This document shows positions 35,380 to 44,525 of a DNA stretch of 64,000 bases, piece by piece. A program made the translations under genes and the position numbers. The notes below the pieces were generated by a model. That model made no database searches. It was not told where the DNA came from and saw nothing but the letters and a program-made list of their open reading frames with translations. Source of the DNA: Lachnospiraceae bacterium AB2028. GTDB taxonomy: Bacteria > Bacillota > Clostridia > Lachnospirales > Lachnospiraceae. Every line of letters begins with the position of its first letter. Position 1 is the stretch's first letter. The stretch lies in contig KK211275.1 in the NCBI GenBank assembly GCA_000621425.1, forward strand, positions 722,523-786,522, written 5' to 3'.

Positions 35380-37143
35380 ATGGTTTTCTCGCATTTGTTT
35401 TTTGTATTCATATTTCTGGCACTTAACCTATTGGTTTACTGCCTGATGCCTGGCATCCGCCTCAAGAATGCCTGCATGCTTATTTTTTCGCTTGTATTCT
35501 ATGCGTTTGCAGGCCCTAAGTATGTGATCCTTCTGGTATCCATGGTTCTGGTAAGCTATCTTTTTGCGCTGGCTGAAGAACGTTTCTTAAAGAAGGGACA
35601 AAAAAAAGGTGCCATTGCAATGCTGGTCCTGGATGTGGTCAGCATGCTGGGAACCCTTGCCTATTTTAAGTACGCAGTTTTCTTCCTTGAAAACATCAAA
35701 TATTTCTCAGGACTCGATTTCGACATACCTGAAATAATCCTTCCCATAGGAATATCCTTTTACACATTTCAGCTCATCAGCTACAATGCCGATGTGGCAA
35801 AGGGCGAAGTGTCAGCACAGAAAAACTACTTCAGGCTCCTTCTCTATGCCGCAATGTTCCATCAGTGCATTGCCGGTCCTATAATAAGGTACAGTACGGT
35901 AGAAAAAGAAATAAACGAAAGAAAGTTTTCTGTTTCTGATTGCCGCCGCGGAATACTTAGGTTCTGCACCGGACTTGCCAAAAAGGCATTCCTTGCAAAC
36001 ACCTGCGCATCCGTCGTTGATAACCTGATACCTGCCGGGGCAGACCAGATAGCAGTCACATCCGCCCCTGCCCTTTGGGTTGGCATGTTCTTTTTCATGC
36101 TCCAGATATACCTGGATTTTTCTGCCTACTCAGATATGGCCATAGGAATGGGACTCATGATAGGCTTTCATTATGATGAAAACTTCAATTACCCTTATGT
36201 TGCAGTTTCCGCAACTGATTTCTGGCGCCGCTGGCATATTTCCCTCAGCACTTTTTTCAGGGATTATGTATATATCCCCTTAGGCGGAAACCGCTGCAGC
36301 GCAGTCAGGAATATTTTCAACCTGCTGGTGGTTTGGGCACTTACAGGTTTCTGGCATGGTGCAAGCTGGAACTTTATATTATGGGGACTTTACTATTTTA
36401 TTCTTCTTGTAATAGAAAAATACATTATATATAGAAAGCCCAAGGAAAAGAAAACGGATGAAAAGCTGAAAAAAACTACTGCGAAAGAGCCTGAAAAAAC
36501 TGATGAAGACGAAGCAGACAGTGAGCCACAGATCAGCATAATGAACCTCGACATGGTGCCCGATGACCAGGACCTGTCCGTAGATACAGTCAAGCTGTCT
36601 GACATAATCAAAGAACTGAATGAGCTTTCGATTGAGGATAATAAGACTCCAATCAACGAAAAAGCACCACAGAAAGACGACAGTACCGTACAAAAAGCCG
36701 CAGCGGAAAAGGTTGAAACTGACAAACCAAAAAAATCACGTAAACGACACCTGTATTATATGCTCTATATCCCCCGCTGCCTTTTTACAATGTGCCTGGT
36801 ACTTATCGGCTGGACTATCTTCTACTTTGACGATCCCCAGACCCTTAAGGCCGCTATAACCAGGATGTTTGCTCTTGACGGCGGCGCCGCATACTATGCC
36901 GACAGGGCTGCCCTGCTGGCACTTAAGAACAATATGTTCTTTTTAGTGATCGCTGTGATTTCGTGCCTTCCTGTATACAGTAAGCTCCATAAAAAGCTGT
37001 ACAGCCTGACAATTGAAGAACACCCGGTTTTATTCAGAACAAAATATTTACTTGATGCCCTAACAGTGATAGTATGTCTACTGTTGTCCGTAATGTGTTT
37101 AATAGGAAATAGTTACAATCCATTTATATATTTTAGGTTTTAA
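35380..37143 (+). CDS. MBOAT-family O-acyltransferase (AlgI/DltB-like) with acidic insert
   Basis: This polytopic protein probably transfers acetyl groups across the membrane to a cell-surface glycan. The start MVFSHLFFVFIFL matches the canonical AlgI N-terminus; an upstream in-frame ATG at 35308 would add 24 hydrophilic residues and has only a weak site. Conserved parts include ATDFWRRWHISLSTFFRDYVY and the catalytic His in LTGFWHGASW (near 325). Directly after it is a roughly 100-residue hydrophilic, Asp/Glu/Lys-rich insert (about 352-452), then the last helices. It is followed by the DHHW partner gene. Confidence 0.88.
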   Translation: MVFSHLFFVFIFLALNLLVYCLMPGIRLKNACMLIFSLVFYAFAGPKYVILLVSMVLVSYLFALAEERFLKKGQKKGAIAMLVLDVVSMLGTLAYFKYAVFFLENIKYFSGLDFDIPEIILPIGISFYTFQLISYNADVAKGEVSAQKNYFRLLLYAAMFHQCIAGPIIRYSTVEKEINERKFSVSDCRRGILRFCTGLAKKAFLANTCASVVDNLIPAGADQIAVTSAPALWVGMFFFMLQIYLDFSAYSDMAIGMGLMIGFHYDENFNYPYVAVSATDFWRRWHISLSTFFRDYVYIPLGGNRCSAVRNIFNLLVVWALTGFWHGASWNFILWGLYYFILLVIEKYIIYRKPKEKKTDEKLKKTTAKEPEKTDEDEADSEPQISIMNLDMVPDDQDLSVDTVKLSDIIKELNELSIEDNKTPINEKAPQKDDSTVQKAAAEKVETDKPKKSRKRHLYYMLYIPRCLFTMCLVLIGWTIFYFDDPQTLKAAITRMFALDGGAAYYADRAALLALKNNMFFLVIAVISCLPVYSKLHKKLYSLTIEEHPVLFRTKYLLDALTVIVCLLLSVMCLIGNSYNPFIYFRF

Positions 37144-37180
37144 CATAAAGCATTATATAAAATAGAATCAGGAAACAAAG

Positions 37181-38704
37181 ATGGCTAAGAATAAAGAAAA
37201 AGAACTCAAAAAAGATATCCAAACAGAAGAATCAAAAAACGAATTATCAAAGGCAGAGCGGTCTGAAAAAAGATGGTCCATTTTCATAGTGGCTGTATTT
37301 ACCCTGCTCTTAGCCGGCGGCAGCATCGTAGGTTTTATCCCTGATCTCCGTCCCCAGGTAAGCGAACTTGAAAAAAGGGAACTGGAGCAATTTCCTGTAT
37401 ACTCTGATGAAAGCTTTGTTTCAGGAGAATACCTGGATAATCTCCAGAGCTGGTACGCCGACAGTTATCCCGGCCGCGAAGAGATCCTGACCGCCTACGG
37501 CGACCTAAAGGACCATTACGGCATTAAAGACGAAGAGATCCATGGTGAACTCTCCTATGGTGATGAAATTCCTGTTGTAGAAGATTATCCTTCCATAGAA
37601 GACGAATATTATATAGCAGATGAAGGCATGGAGCCTCCTCTACCCCCTACACCGCCCACAGAAGACACCGCATCCGCAGGCGGTAGTTCTGATGAAACAG
37701 ATCCCTATGCGAATGAAACTGCGTCTGAAGAAGGTGCCGCAACTGTATCTGACAATAAATACGACCCTGATGACTTTGCACCTATTCCTTCCGTTGCCTC
37801 TGATGCAGGTAGCGACGGTGAGAAATTCGGCGCATTATATATAAGTAACGGTGCCGCATATTCCACCTACTACTTCTCACAGAAGTGTGCAGATGAATAT
37901 GCCGAAATGGCCAGCGCATACGCTGAAGAGCTTGACGGCGTCAGCAATGTGTATTCAATGCTGATTCCCCTTTCGGGTTACTTTTACTTAGGATCAGATG
38001 TAAAAGAGCAGCTCCATATGAGTGACGAAAAAGCAGCTTTTAATTACATCTACTCCGTTATGGACGAAAAGGTTACACCCGTTCCCATTGTGGACGCCCT
38101 TGCAAGGCACCGCAACGAGTATATTTATTTCAGAACAGACCATCACTGGACTGCAAGAGGTGCTTACTATGCATACAGACAGTATGCAAAGATTAAGGGT
38201 TTCACGCCCTATGACATTTCTGACTACACCTGCGTGCAGTTTGACAATTTCCTTGGAAGTTTCTACTCTTCTACAGGAAGCTCATCCCTGGCAGCTACCC
38301 CCGACACCGTGGAAGCCTTTGTTCCACTGTCAACCAACACCATGTATATAACTCAGAAAAACGGTGTTACAATGGAATGGGACATAATAAAAGACGTTTC
38401 AAGCTGGGGACGCTACAGCAAGTTCAACACATTTATAGGCGGAGATCAGCCCTATGCCTACATAAAGAATCCCAACATAAATGATGGCACATCATGTCTA
38501 GTAATAAAGGAATCCTTCGGAAACGCTTTCGTTCCCTTCCTTGTGGACCATTACGACGAAGTTTATGTAGTAGACTACAGATACTACAAGCAGGGTGCCG
38601 TAACCCTTGCAAAAGAGCATGAGATAGACGATGTTATATTCGTAAATAATGCCAGCGCATTAAGTACAGGTAAGATCAATCTAATGAAAGCAAGGATGTT
38701 CTGA
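37181..38704 (+). CDS. DHHW-family protein (AlgX/AlgJ-like acetylation partner)
   Basis: A 507-residue protein with a cytoplasmic basic N-terminus, one transmembrane helix (WSIFIVAVFTLLLAGGSIVG) and a large external domain. The signature RTDHHWTARGAYYAY gives the Asp/His pair of the SGNH-like fold. A low-complexity Pro/Glu/Ser stretch lies in the first third. It is encoded 37 bp after the MBOAT gene with AGGAAAC. The pair is the standard unit for O-acetylating exported polysaccharides, with MBOAT moving the acetyl group and this protein transferring it. Confidence 0.87.
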   Translation: MAKNKEKELKKDIQTEESKNELSKAERSEKRWSIFIVAVFTLLLAGGSIVGFIPDLRPQVSELEKRELEQFPVYSDESFVSGEYLDNLQSWYADSYPGREEILTAYGDLKDHYGIKDEEIHGELSYGDEIPVVEDYPSIEDEYYIADEGMEPPLPPTPPTEDTASAGGSSDETDPYANETASEEGAATVSDNKYDPDDFAPIPSVASDAGSDGEKFGALYISNGAAYSTYYFSQKCADEYAEMASAYAEELDGVSNVYSMLIPLSGYFYLGSDVKEQLHMSDEKAAFNYIYSVMDEKVTPVPIVDALARHRNEYIYFRTDHHWTARGAYYAYRQYAKIKGFTPYDISDYTCVQFDNFLGSFYSSTGSSSLAATPDTVEAFVPLSTNTMYITQKNGVTMEWDIIKDVSSWGRYSKFNTFIGGDQPYAYIKNPNINDGTSCLVIKESFGNAFVPFLVDHYDEVYVVDYRYYKQGAVTLAKEHEIDDVIFVNNASALSTGKINLMKARMF

Positions 38705-38763
38705 GTATCATAGTAAATCAACCACTACGTTCTTGTGCCGGGTATATGCACGCAAATCAATAT

Positions 38764-38808
38764 AAAAAGCGACTCAAATATGTTCGAAACATATAAGAGT
38801 CGCTTTTT
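38764..38808. terminator. Bidirectional terminator between the DHHW gene and gpsA
   Basis: AAAAAGCGACTC (38764-38775) pairs with GAGTCGCTTTTT (38797-38808), giving T-tracts on both strands. Confidence 0.88.
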
Positions 38809-38859
38809 CATATAGTACTCATCAGTTCATAAATAAATTTTTCGGCCTGCTATCCCCTT

Positions 38860-39873
38860 TTACGCCTCCCAGGGCAGTGATGAGTGCTCGGACTTCTTGT
38901 CCCTGGTCATAAGCTCTTCCAGGGCATCCTTAGCCATCTTGTCTTCGAACAGGATCTCGTTAACCTTCTCTACTATTGGCATTTCCACATTGTACTTCTT
39001 GGCAAGAGAAAGGGCCGCTTTTGCGGAGTATACGCCCTCTACCACCATTTTAACTTCATCCATAGCTTCCTTGGCAGTTTTGCCCTGTCCCATAAGGAAA
39101 CCGGCCTTCCTGTTCCTGGAATGAACACTTCCGCAGGTAACGATCAGGTCACCAATACCGGTAAGACCTGCAAATGTCTCTGCTTTTCCACCCATAGCGG
39201 TACCCAGCCTTGTGATCTCAGCTATACCTCTTGTGATAAGAGCAGCCTTGGTATTGTCACCAAATCCCATTCCGTCAGCCATGCCGGCAGCCAGAGCTAC
39301 CACATTCTTAAGGGCAGCACCAAGCTCCATCCCCAGCATATCAGGGGATGTGTAAACCCTGAATACCTTTGAACTGAAAATATTCTGGACATACTCAGCA
39401 TCAGCCTTCTTATGTGCGCCTGAAACAACAGTTGTGGGCAGCCCCTTTGCCACTTCTTCTGCGTGTGAAGGTCCGCAAAGTACGGTAACTACTGCCTGGG
39501 GGATTTCCTCCTCTATTATCTGTGAAAGGGTAAGAAGGGTATCCTCTTCCACGCCTTTAGCCACATTGGTTATGATCTGACCTTCCTTAACCAGATCCTT
39601 CATGCTTTTTGCTGTGCTTCTTGTGAAGATTGAAGGCACCGCAAGAACCAGCAGGTCTTTATCTTTGCATGCATCTGCAAGGTCGGTGGTAAACTCCATT
39701 GAATCCTGCAGCATTACCCCCGGCAGCTTGTCCTTATGCTCATGCTCTTTTTTCAGCATCTCGATTTCTGACTCGATTGCTGACCAAACCTGTACCTCAT
39801 GACCGTTATTGATCAGCAGCCATGCAAGCGCGATTCCCCAGCTTCCTGCTCCGATAACCCCTATTTTTGCCAT
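38860..39873 (-). CDS. gpsA: Glycerol-3-phosphate dehydrogenase [NAD(P)+]
   Basis: A 337-residue enzyme that makes sn-glycerol-3-phosphate for phospholipids. It has the nucleotide-binding GVIGAGSWGIALAW, the CGPSHAEEVAKGLPT block and the catalytic Lys in GAALKNVVALAAG. AAGGAGG lies upstream; its ATG overlaps the plsY stop by one base. Its product is the substrate of PlsY, the preceding gene. Confidence 0.97.
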   Translation of the reverse strand: MAKIGVIGAGSWGIALAWLLINNGHEVQVWSAIESEIEMLKKEHEHKDKLPGVMLQDSMEFTTDLADACKDKDLLVLAVPSIFTRSTAKSMKDLVKEGQIITNVAKGVEEDTLLTLSQIIEEEIPQAVVTVLCGPSHAEEVAKGLPTTVVSGAHKKADAEYVQNIFSSKVFRVYTSPDMLGMELGAALKNVVALAAGMADGMGFGDNTKAALITRGIAEITRLGTAMGGKAETFAGLTGIGDLIVTCGSVHSRNRKAGFLMGQGKTAKEAMDEVKMVVEGVYSAKAALSLAKKYNVEMPIVEKVNEILFEDKMAKDALEELMTRDKKSEHSSLPWEA

Positions 39874-40559
39874 TATTTTATTTCCTCCTTATTCTTTTTG
39901 AAAAGATAGGTCTTTCTTTCTTCACCACGAATTAGCTTTTTGATATTTTCCGTATGACGGATAAAGCCCATTGCCATTATGATAAAAGTAAGCGCATACA
40001 TCTCATACAACACCGGTCCCGGTATCTCCGCGCCGCCATAGCCTTTGAAAAGCCCTAAGCAACCCATTATAACAGTCTGCCCGAAAAAGCCTGCAGCCAT
40101 TATAAGAGATCCCAGCGACACATAATTGGTAAGTGCGAATGTTGCAAAGAAAAGCACGAATGCCACAGGAATGAACATCCAGTGAAACGACAGTATAAGT
40201 CCTGCCATTGATGCAATTCCTTTTCCGCCCTTAAACTTAAGATAGAAAGGGAAATTGTGGCCCAGTATACTGCCGAATCCGGCATAAAGCTTTACAAGGT
40301 AGATCTTGTCAGGGAACTGCTCCCTGAATATGAAATAGCATATGATCACTGCAAATATGGTCTTGAATATATCACCAAGAAAAACAAGAAGGCCTGCCTT
40401 TTTACCAAGCACACGCAGGGTATTCGTGGTCCCGGTATTGCCGGAACCTTTCTGCCTTATGTCCACGCCATAAGCTTTTCCCACAAAATATGCGGTCTCG
40501 AACATTCCGAAAAGATAGCCGACAGCCAGGCATATAAGTCTAACGAAAATAAAGTTCAT
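39873..40559 (-). CDS. plsY: Acyl-phosphate:glycerol-3-phosphate acyltransferase
   Basis: A 228-residue membrane protein making lysophosphatidate. The conserved loops KGSGNTGTTNTLRVLGKKAG and GHNFPFYLKFKGGKG are present, with about six hydrophobic helices. The ATG at 40559 has AGGGG upstream; an earlier TTG overlapping the der stop has no ribosome site. Confidence 0.95.
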   Translation of the reverse strand: MNFIFVRLICLAVGYLFGMFETAYFVGKAYGVDIRQKGSGNTGTTNTLRVLGKKAGLLVFLGDIFKTIFAVIICYFIFREQFPDKIYLVKLYAGFGSILGHNFPFYLKFKGGKGIASMAGLILSFHWMFIPVAFVLFFATFALTNYVSLGSLIMAAGFFGQTVIMGCLGLFKGYGGAEIPGPVLYEMYALTFIIMAMGFIRHTENIKKLIRGEERKTYLFKKNKEEIK

Positions 40560-40576
40560 CTGCTCACCCCTGCCGA

Positions 40577-41923
40577 TCAAAGTCCGGCATCTTTGTCCTT
40601 TCTCTCCCTTATTATAAACTTCAAAGGCGTTCCCTGGAAGCCGAAGGCATTCCTTATCTGGTTCTCAATATATCTGGTATATGAAAAATGCATAAGCTCC
40701 TTGTCATTGACAAATATCACGAAGGTAGGCGGTTTTACCGAAACCTGGGTGATATAGAAAAGCTTGAGCCTTTTTCCCTTATCTGTAGGAGGCTGCTGCA
40801 TGACAACTGCCTCGCTCATTATCTCATTAAGAACGCCGGTCTGGACACGCATGGCATTATTTTCAGCCACAGTATCTATGGTGTCATAAAGCTTAGGAAG
40901 CCTCTGTCCCGTAAGTGCGGATATAAAGATTATAACAGCATAAGGCATAAATGACAGAATGCTCTCTATCTTCTTTTTGAACTCATTCATGGTCTTGTCG
41001 TTCTTCTCAACAGCATCCCACTTATTTACGGCTATGATCATGCCCTTGCCCCTGTCATGGGCAATGCCGGCAATCTTGGCATCCTGCTCCGTTACGCCTT
41101 CAGTGGCATCAATAACAAGAACCGTGACATCCGCCTTTTCTACTGCACCTATAGTCCTTATTATCATGTAATGCTCAAGGTCTTCTTTAATCTTATTCTT
41201 TCTTCTGAGTCCCGCTGTGTCCACAAAGACATATTCCTTGCCGTTGTGCTTTACACGAGTATCTACGGCATCTCTGGTAGTACCTGCTATATCAGAAACG
41301 ATAACTCGGTTCTCACCGATGAGCTTGTTTATTATGGAACTCTTGCCCACATTAGGCTTCCCTACTACGGCTACCCTGATACTGTCATCCTCTTCCTCTT
41401 CGGCATCAGAACCTTCCGGGAAATATGAAATAACCTTATCCAAAAGGTCTCCCAGGCCTGTCCTTTCTGCAGATGATATTGGGAAGGGTTCTCCTAAACC
41501 AAGATTGTAGAACTCATAAACATCTGCCTGCATCTTCTGGAATGAGTCCACCTTATTGACTGTAAGCACAACAGGTTTCTTGGACTTGCGTAACATCAGT
41601 GCCACCTGAGAATCCGCATCCACCAGTCCCTGGCGAACATCCGTCATAAAGATGATAACATCCGCCGTATCAATGGCAATCTGGGCCTGCTCACGCATCT
41701 GCGAAAGAATGATATCGTTAGAATCCGGTTCAATTCCACCGGTATCTATGAGAGTAAAATCATGTCCTGTCCAGTCAACATCCGCATATATCCTGTCCCT
41801 GGTTATGCCCGGAGTATCCTTTACTATGGAAAGCCTCTCACCTGCCATTACATTAAAAAAAGTGGACTTCCCCACATTGGGACGACCAACAACTGCAACT
41901 ACAGGTTTATTCTTTTTAGCCAT
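40577..41923 (-). CDS. der: Ribosome-assembly GTPase Der (EngA)
   Basis: A 448-residue protein with two GTPase domains in tandem: GRPNVGKSTFFN with DTGG, and GKPNVGKSSIIN with DTAG, each with its NKxD box (NKVD, NKWD). The C-terminal KH-like domain follows (TPPTDKGKRLKLFY-type region). It matures the 50S subunit. The ATG lies inside the end of the DUF512 gene (8-bp overlap), behind GGAGG. Confidence 0.96.
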   Translation of the reverse strand: MAKKNKPVVAVVGRPNVGKSTFFNVMAGERLSIVKDTPGITRDRIYADVDWTGHDFTLIDTGGIEPDSNDIILSQMREQAQIAIDTADVIIFMTDVRQGLVDADSQVALMLRKSKKPVVLTVNKVDSFQKMQADVYEFYNLGLGEPFPISSAERTGLGDLLDKVISYFPEGSDAEEEEDDSIRVAVVGKPNVGKSSIINKLIGENRVIVSDIAGTTRDAVDTRVKHNGKEYVFVDTAGLRRKNKIKEDLEHYMIIRTIGAVEKADVTVLVIDATEGVTEQDAKIAGIAHDRGKGMIIAVNKWDAVEKNDKTMNEFKKKIESILSFMPYAVIIFISALTGQRLPKLYDTIDTVAENNAMRVQTGVLNEIMSEAVVMQQPPTDKGKRLKLFYITQVSVKPPTFVIFVNDKELMHFSYTRYIENQIRNAFGFQGTPLKFIIRERKDKDAGL

Positions 41924-43253
41924 TATTCACCTCCGCCACTGATAAAACCGCATCCAAAAGTGCGCCGTCATCCTGTCCCACTGTTACCACTTCACACCCC
42001 AGCTGCTCCTTGACCTGTGTAAGAGTCATATCATCCAGAAAGACTTCTTCACCGTGTCTTAGCATATTGCCTGTTATAAGAAGGGCTTTTCCAATATCAG
42101 TGTCCTTAAGCTGTGCCACCAGATCCTGGCCCGTAATAAGTCCGGACACGGTAATACGCTCACCAAAAAAATCATTCCTTATGGCGCGAACATTTATTTT
42201 TATCTGGGGCCATACCGACATTATCTCAGATGCCAGCATTGAAAGTGTTCCATATGCGCTGCGTCCTGTCGCTATCGTAAGGCTAACATTTCCCGGGACT
42301 ATGCCGCTGGCCTTATATTCATCTATTGCTTCCCTTGTGGCATTTACAAGGAGCCTTACCATGCCTACGCCGTTTTCAAGCTGTAAATATCCGTCGTAAC
42401 GCTCCTCTTCGGGAATATCCCTTTCAGCTTTAAGATACCACTCATCTGAGGCCTGCACAAAATGGGTTCCATACTTTTCAAAAGCAATCTTTTGATATCC
42501 TTCTATGATATCTATGACTTCGCAGGCATCTTCCTTTTCAAATGGTTCCAGTGCATATAACCTGTCACGGTATTTTGAAAGCCCCACCGGTACAACAGAT
42601 AGACTCTGCATAACAGGCATGTATCCCATCAGCTTTTCTATGGAATACCTAAGCTCATCGCCGTCATTTACCCCCTTGCAGAGCACGATCTGGCCATTCA
42701 TGGTAATCTCAGCTTCATAGAGCCTATCCAGATATGCGAGCGCCTGACCGGCAGTCTTATTCCTAAGCATTTTTACCCGAAGCTCCGGATTCATGGTCTG
42801 CACAGATATGTTGATAGGCTCCATCCTGTACCTTATGACACGCTCGATCTCTTTTTCAGACCAGTTGGTCAAAGTCACATAGTTGCCCTGCAGGAAGGAT
42901 AATCTCGTATCATCATCCTTGAAGTATATGGTTGGACGCATCCCCCTGGGATTCTGATCAATGAAACAGAATATACAGCTGTTCCTGCAGGACCTGCACT
43001 CGTCCATAAGTCCCGAGTCAAAGACTATACCCAGATCCTCATCTTCATCCTTGTCTATCTCCAGCAGCCATTCCTCGCCGGATTCCTTTCTGACAAGTAC
43101 TTCAAGGTATGTATCCATGCACAAGAAATCATAATCAAAGATATCCTCCAGCTCCTTATCTCCGATCTTTAGGATCTCATCACCGGGAACTATTTCCATC
43201 TCCTCGGCTATGCTACCGGGTTTAATTGCCTTGACTATGTGTTTCTTCGGCAT
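41916..43253 (-). CDS. DUF512 radical SAM protein with PDZ-like N-terminus
   Basis: A 445-residue protein starting with a PDZ-like segment (AIKPGSIAEEMEIVPGDEILKI). A Cys cluster CRSCRNSCIFCFIDQ (around 87-101) provides the cluster ligands of a radical SAM-type domain, and the C-terminal DUF512 domain ends near residue 430. Function is unknown. It commonly lies next to der in Clostridia, which points loosely to ribosome or tRNA biology. It sits 1 bp after tyrS. Confidence 0.85.
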   Translation of the reverse strand: MPKKHIVKAIKPGSIAEEMEIVPGDEILKIGDKELEDIFDYDFLCMDTYLEVLVRKESGEEWLLEIDKDEDEDLGIVFDSGLMDECRSCRNSCIFCFIDQNPRGMRPTIYFKDDDTRLSFLQGNYVTLTNWSEKEIERVIRYRMEPINISVQTMNPELRVKMLRNKTAGQALAYLDRLYEAEITMNGQIVLCKGVNDGDELRYSIEKLMGYMPVMQSLSVVPVGLSKYRDRLYALEPFEKEDACEVIDIIEGYQKIAFEKYGTHFVQASDEWYLKAERDIPEEERYDGYLQLENGVGMVRLLVNATREAIDEYKASGIVPGNVSLTIATGRSAYGTLSMLASEIMSVWPQIKINVRAIRNDFFGERITVSGLITGQDLVAQLKDTDIGKALLITGNMLRHGEEVFLDDMTLTQVKEQLGCEVVTVGQDDGALLDAVLSVAEVNNG

Positions 43254-43254
43254 A

Positions 43255-44478
43255 TCAACCTAAAGTATATTTCATGAAATTCTTCTTTCCCTTTTTAAGG
43301 ATAAAGTCGGAACTGAAATCATCTTTTGCAAAAGCGTGCTTGGGATCAGTGATCTTTTCGCCATTTACAGTCACTCCGCCCTGCTCAACATTCCTTCTTG
43401 CATCAGACCTTGTGGTTGCAAGACCTGCCTTGCAGATAAGGGTTACGATATCCACATTTCCTTCATTAAAATCTTCAGCATTAAGTATGGTGGAAGGCAT
43501 ATTCTCTGAGTTGCCTGATCCTGTGAAAAGCGCAAGGCTCGCTTCCTTTGCCTTGTCTGCCTCTTCCTTTCCATGAACAAGGGCGGTAAGCTCCCATGCA
43601 AGTATCTGCTTAGCTTCATTTAACTGTGCGCCTTCCCAGGCATCCATTTCCCTGATCTGTTCCATAGGAAGGAATGTAAGCATACGTATGCACTTAAGGA
43701 CATCCGCATCAGCAATGTTTCTCCAGTACTGATAGAACTCAAAAGGAGATGTCTTCTCGGCATCAAGCCATACAGCACCCCTTTCAGTCTTGCCCATCTT
43801 CTTGCCCTCGGAATTAAGGAGGAGTACCTGCGTCATGGCATAAGCATCCTTGCCCAGTTTTCTGCGAATAAGCTCAGTTCCTGCCAGCATATTGGACCAC
43901 TGGTCATCTCCGCCAAACTCCATGTTACAGCCGTATTTCTGGAATAAGGTATAGAAGTCATATGCCTGCATAATCATATAGTTGAACTCAAAGAAAGTAA
44001 GTCCCTTTTCCATTCTCTGCTTGTAGCACTCTGCCCTGAGCATATTGTTTACGGAAAAGTGGGGGCCAACTTCCCTTAAAAGGTCAATGTAGTTAAGCTG
44101 GAGCAGCCAGTCCGCATTATTTACGACTCTTGCCTTGCCCTCTCCGAATTCTATGAAACGGCTCATCTGCTTCTTAAAGCACTCGATGTTATGGTCGATA
44201 ATCTCAGGCGTAAGCATCTTTCTCATATCTGTCTTTCCTGAAGGGTCACCTATCATTCCGGTACCGCCGCCTAAGAGTGCGATAGGCTTGTTGCCTGCTG
44301 ACTGCAGCCTCTTCATAAGGCACAGTGCCATGAAATGTCCAACATGCAATGAGTCTGCAGTAGGATCAAAACCTATATAAAAAGTAGCATTTCCGCTGTT
44401 TACCAGTTCGCGGATATCAGCCTCATCTGTTGTCTGTGCAATAAGCCCTCTTTCGTTTAACTCTTCAAAAATTCCCAT
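43255..44478 (-). CDS. tyrS: Tyrosyl-tRNA synthetase
   Basis: A 407-residue class I synthetase. It has the HIGH motif as HVGH in [17 protein letters not shown], the Tyr-binding QAYDF region, and a KMSKS equivalent KKMGKTERG. The C-terminal S4 RNA-binding domain ([19 protein letters not shown]) is complete. Only 47 bp separate it from the upstream SGNH gene, so there is no room for a T-box leader, often found with tyrS in Firmicutes. Confidence 0.96.
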   Translation of the reverse strand: MGIFEELNERGLIAQTTDEADIRELVNSGNATFYIGFDPTADSLHVGHFMALCLMKRLQSAGNKPIALLGGGTGMIGDPSGKTDMRKMLTPEIIDHNIECFKKQMSRFIEFGEGKARVVNNADWLLQLNYIDLLREVGPHFSVNNMLRAECYKQRMEKGLTFFEFNYMIMQAYDFYTLFQKYGCNMEFGGDDQWSNMLAGTELIRRKLGKDAYAMTQVLLLNSEGKKMGKTERGAVWLDAEKTSPFEFYQYWRNIADADVLKCIRMLTFLPMEQIREMDAWEGAQLNEAKQILAWELTALVHGKEEADKAKEASLALFTGSGNSENMPSTILNAEDFNEGNVDIVTLICKAGLATTRSDARRNVEQGGVTVNGEKITDPKHAFAKDDFSSDFILKKGKKNFMKYTLG

Positions 44479-44525
44479 AATCTTTCTCCTTGATCAAGTT
44501 AATATTGTTTGTAGCCGCTCAGCCC

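Noticed and set aside
44479-44525. T-box leader for tyrS
   Set aside because: Only 47 bp are available and the TGGN bulge and terminator are absent.
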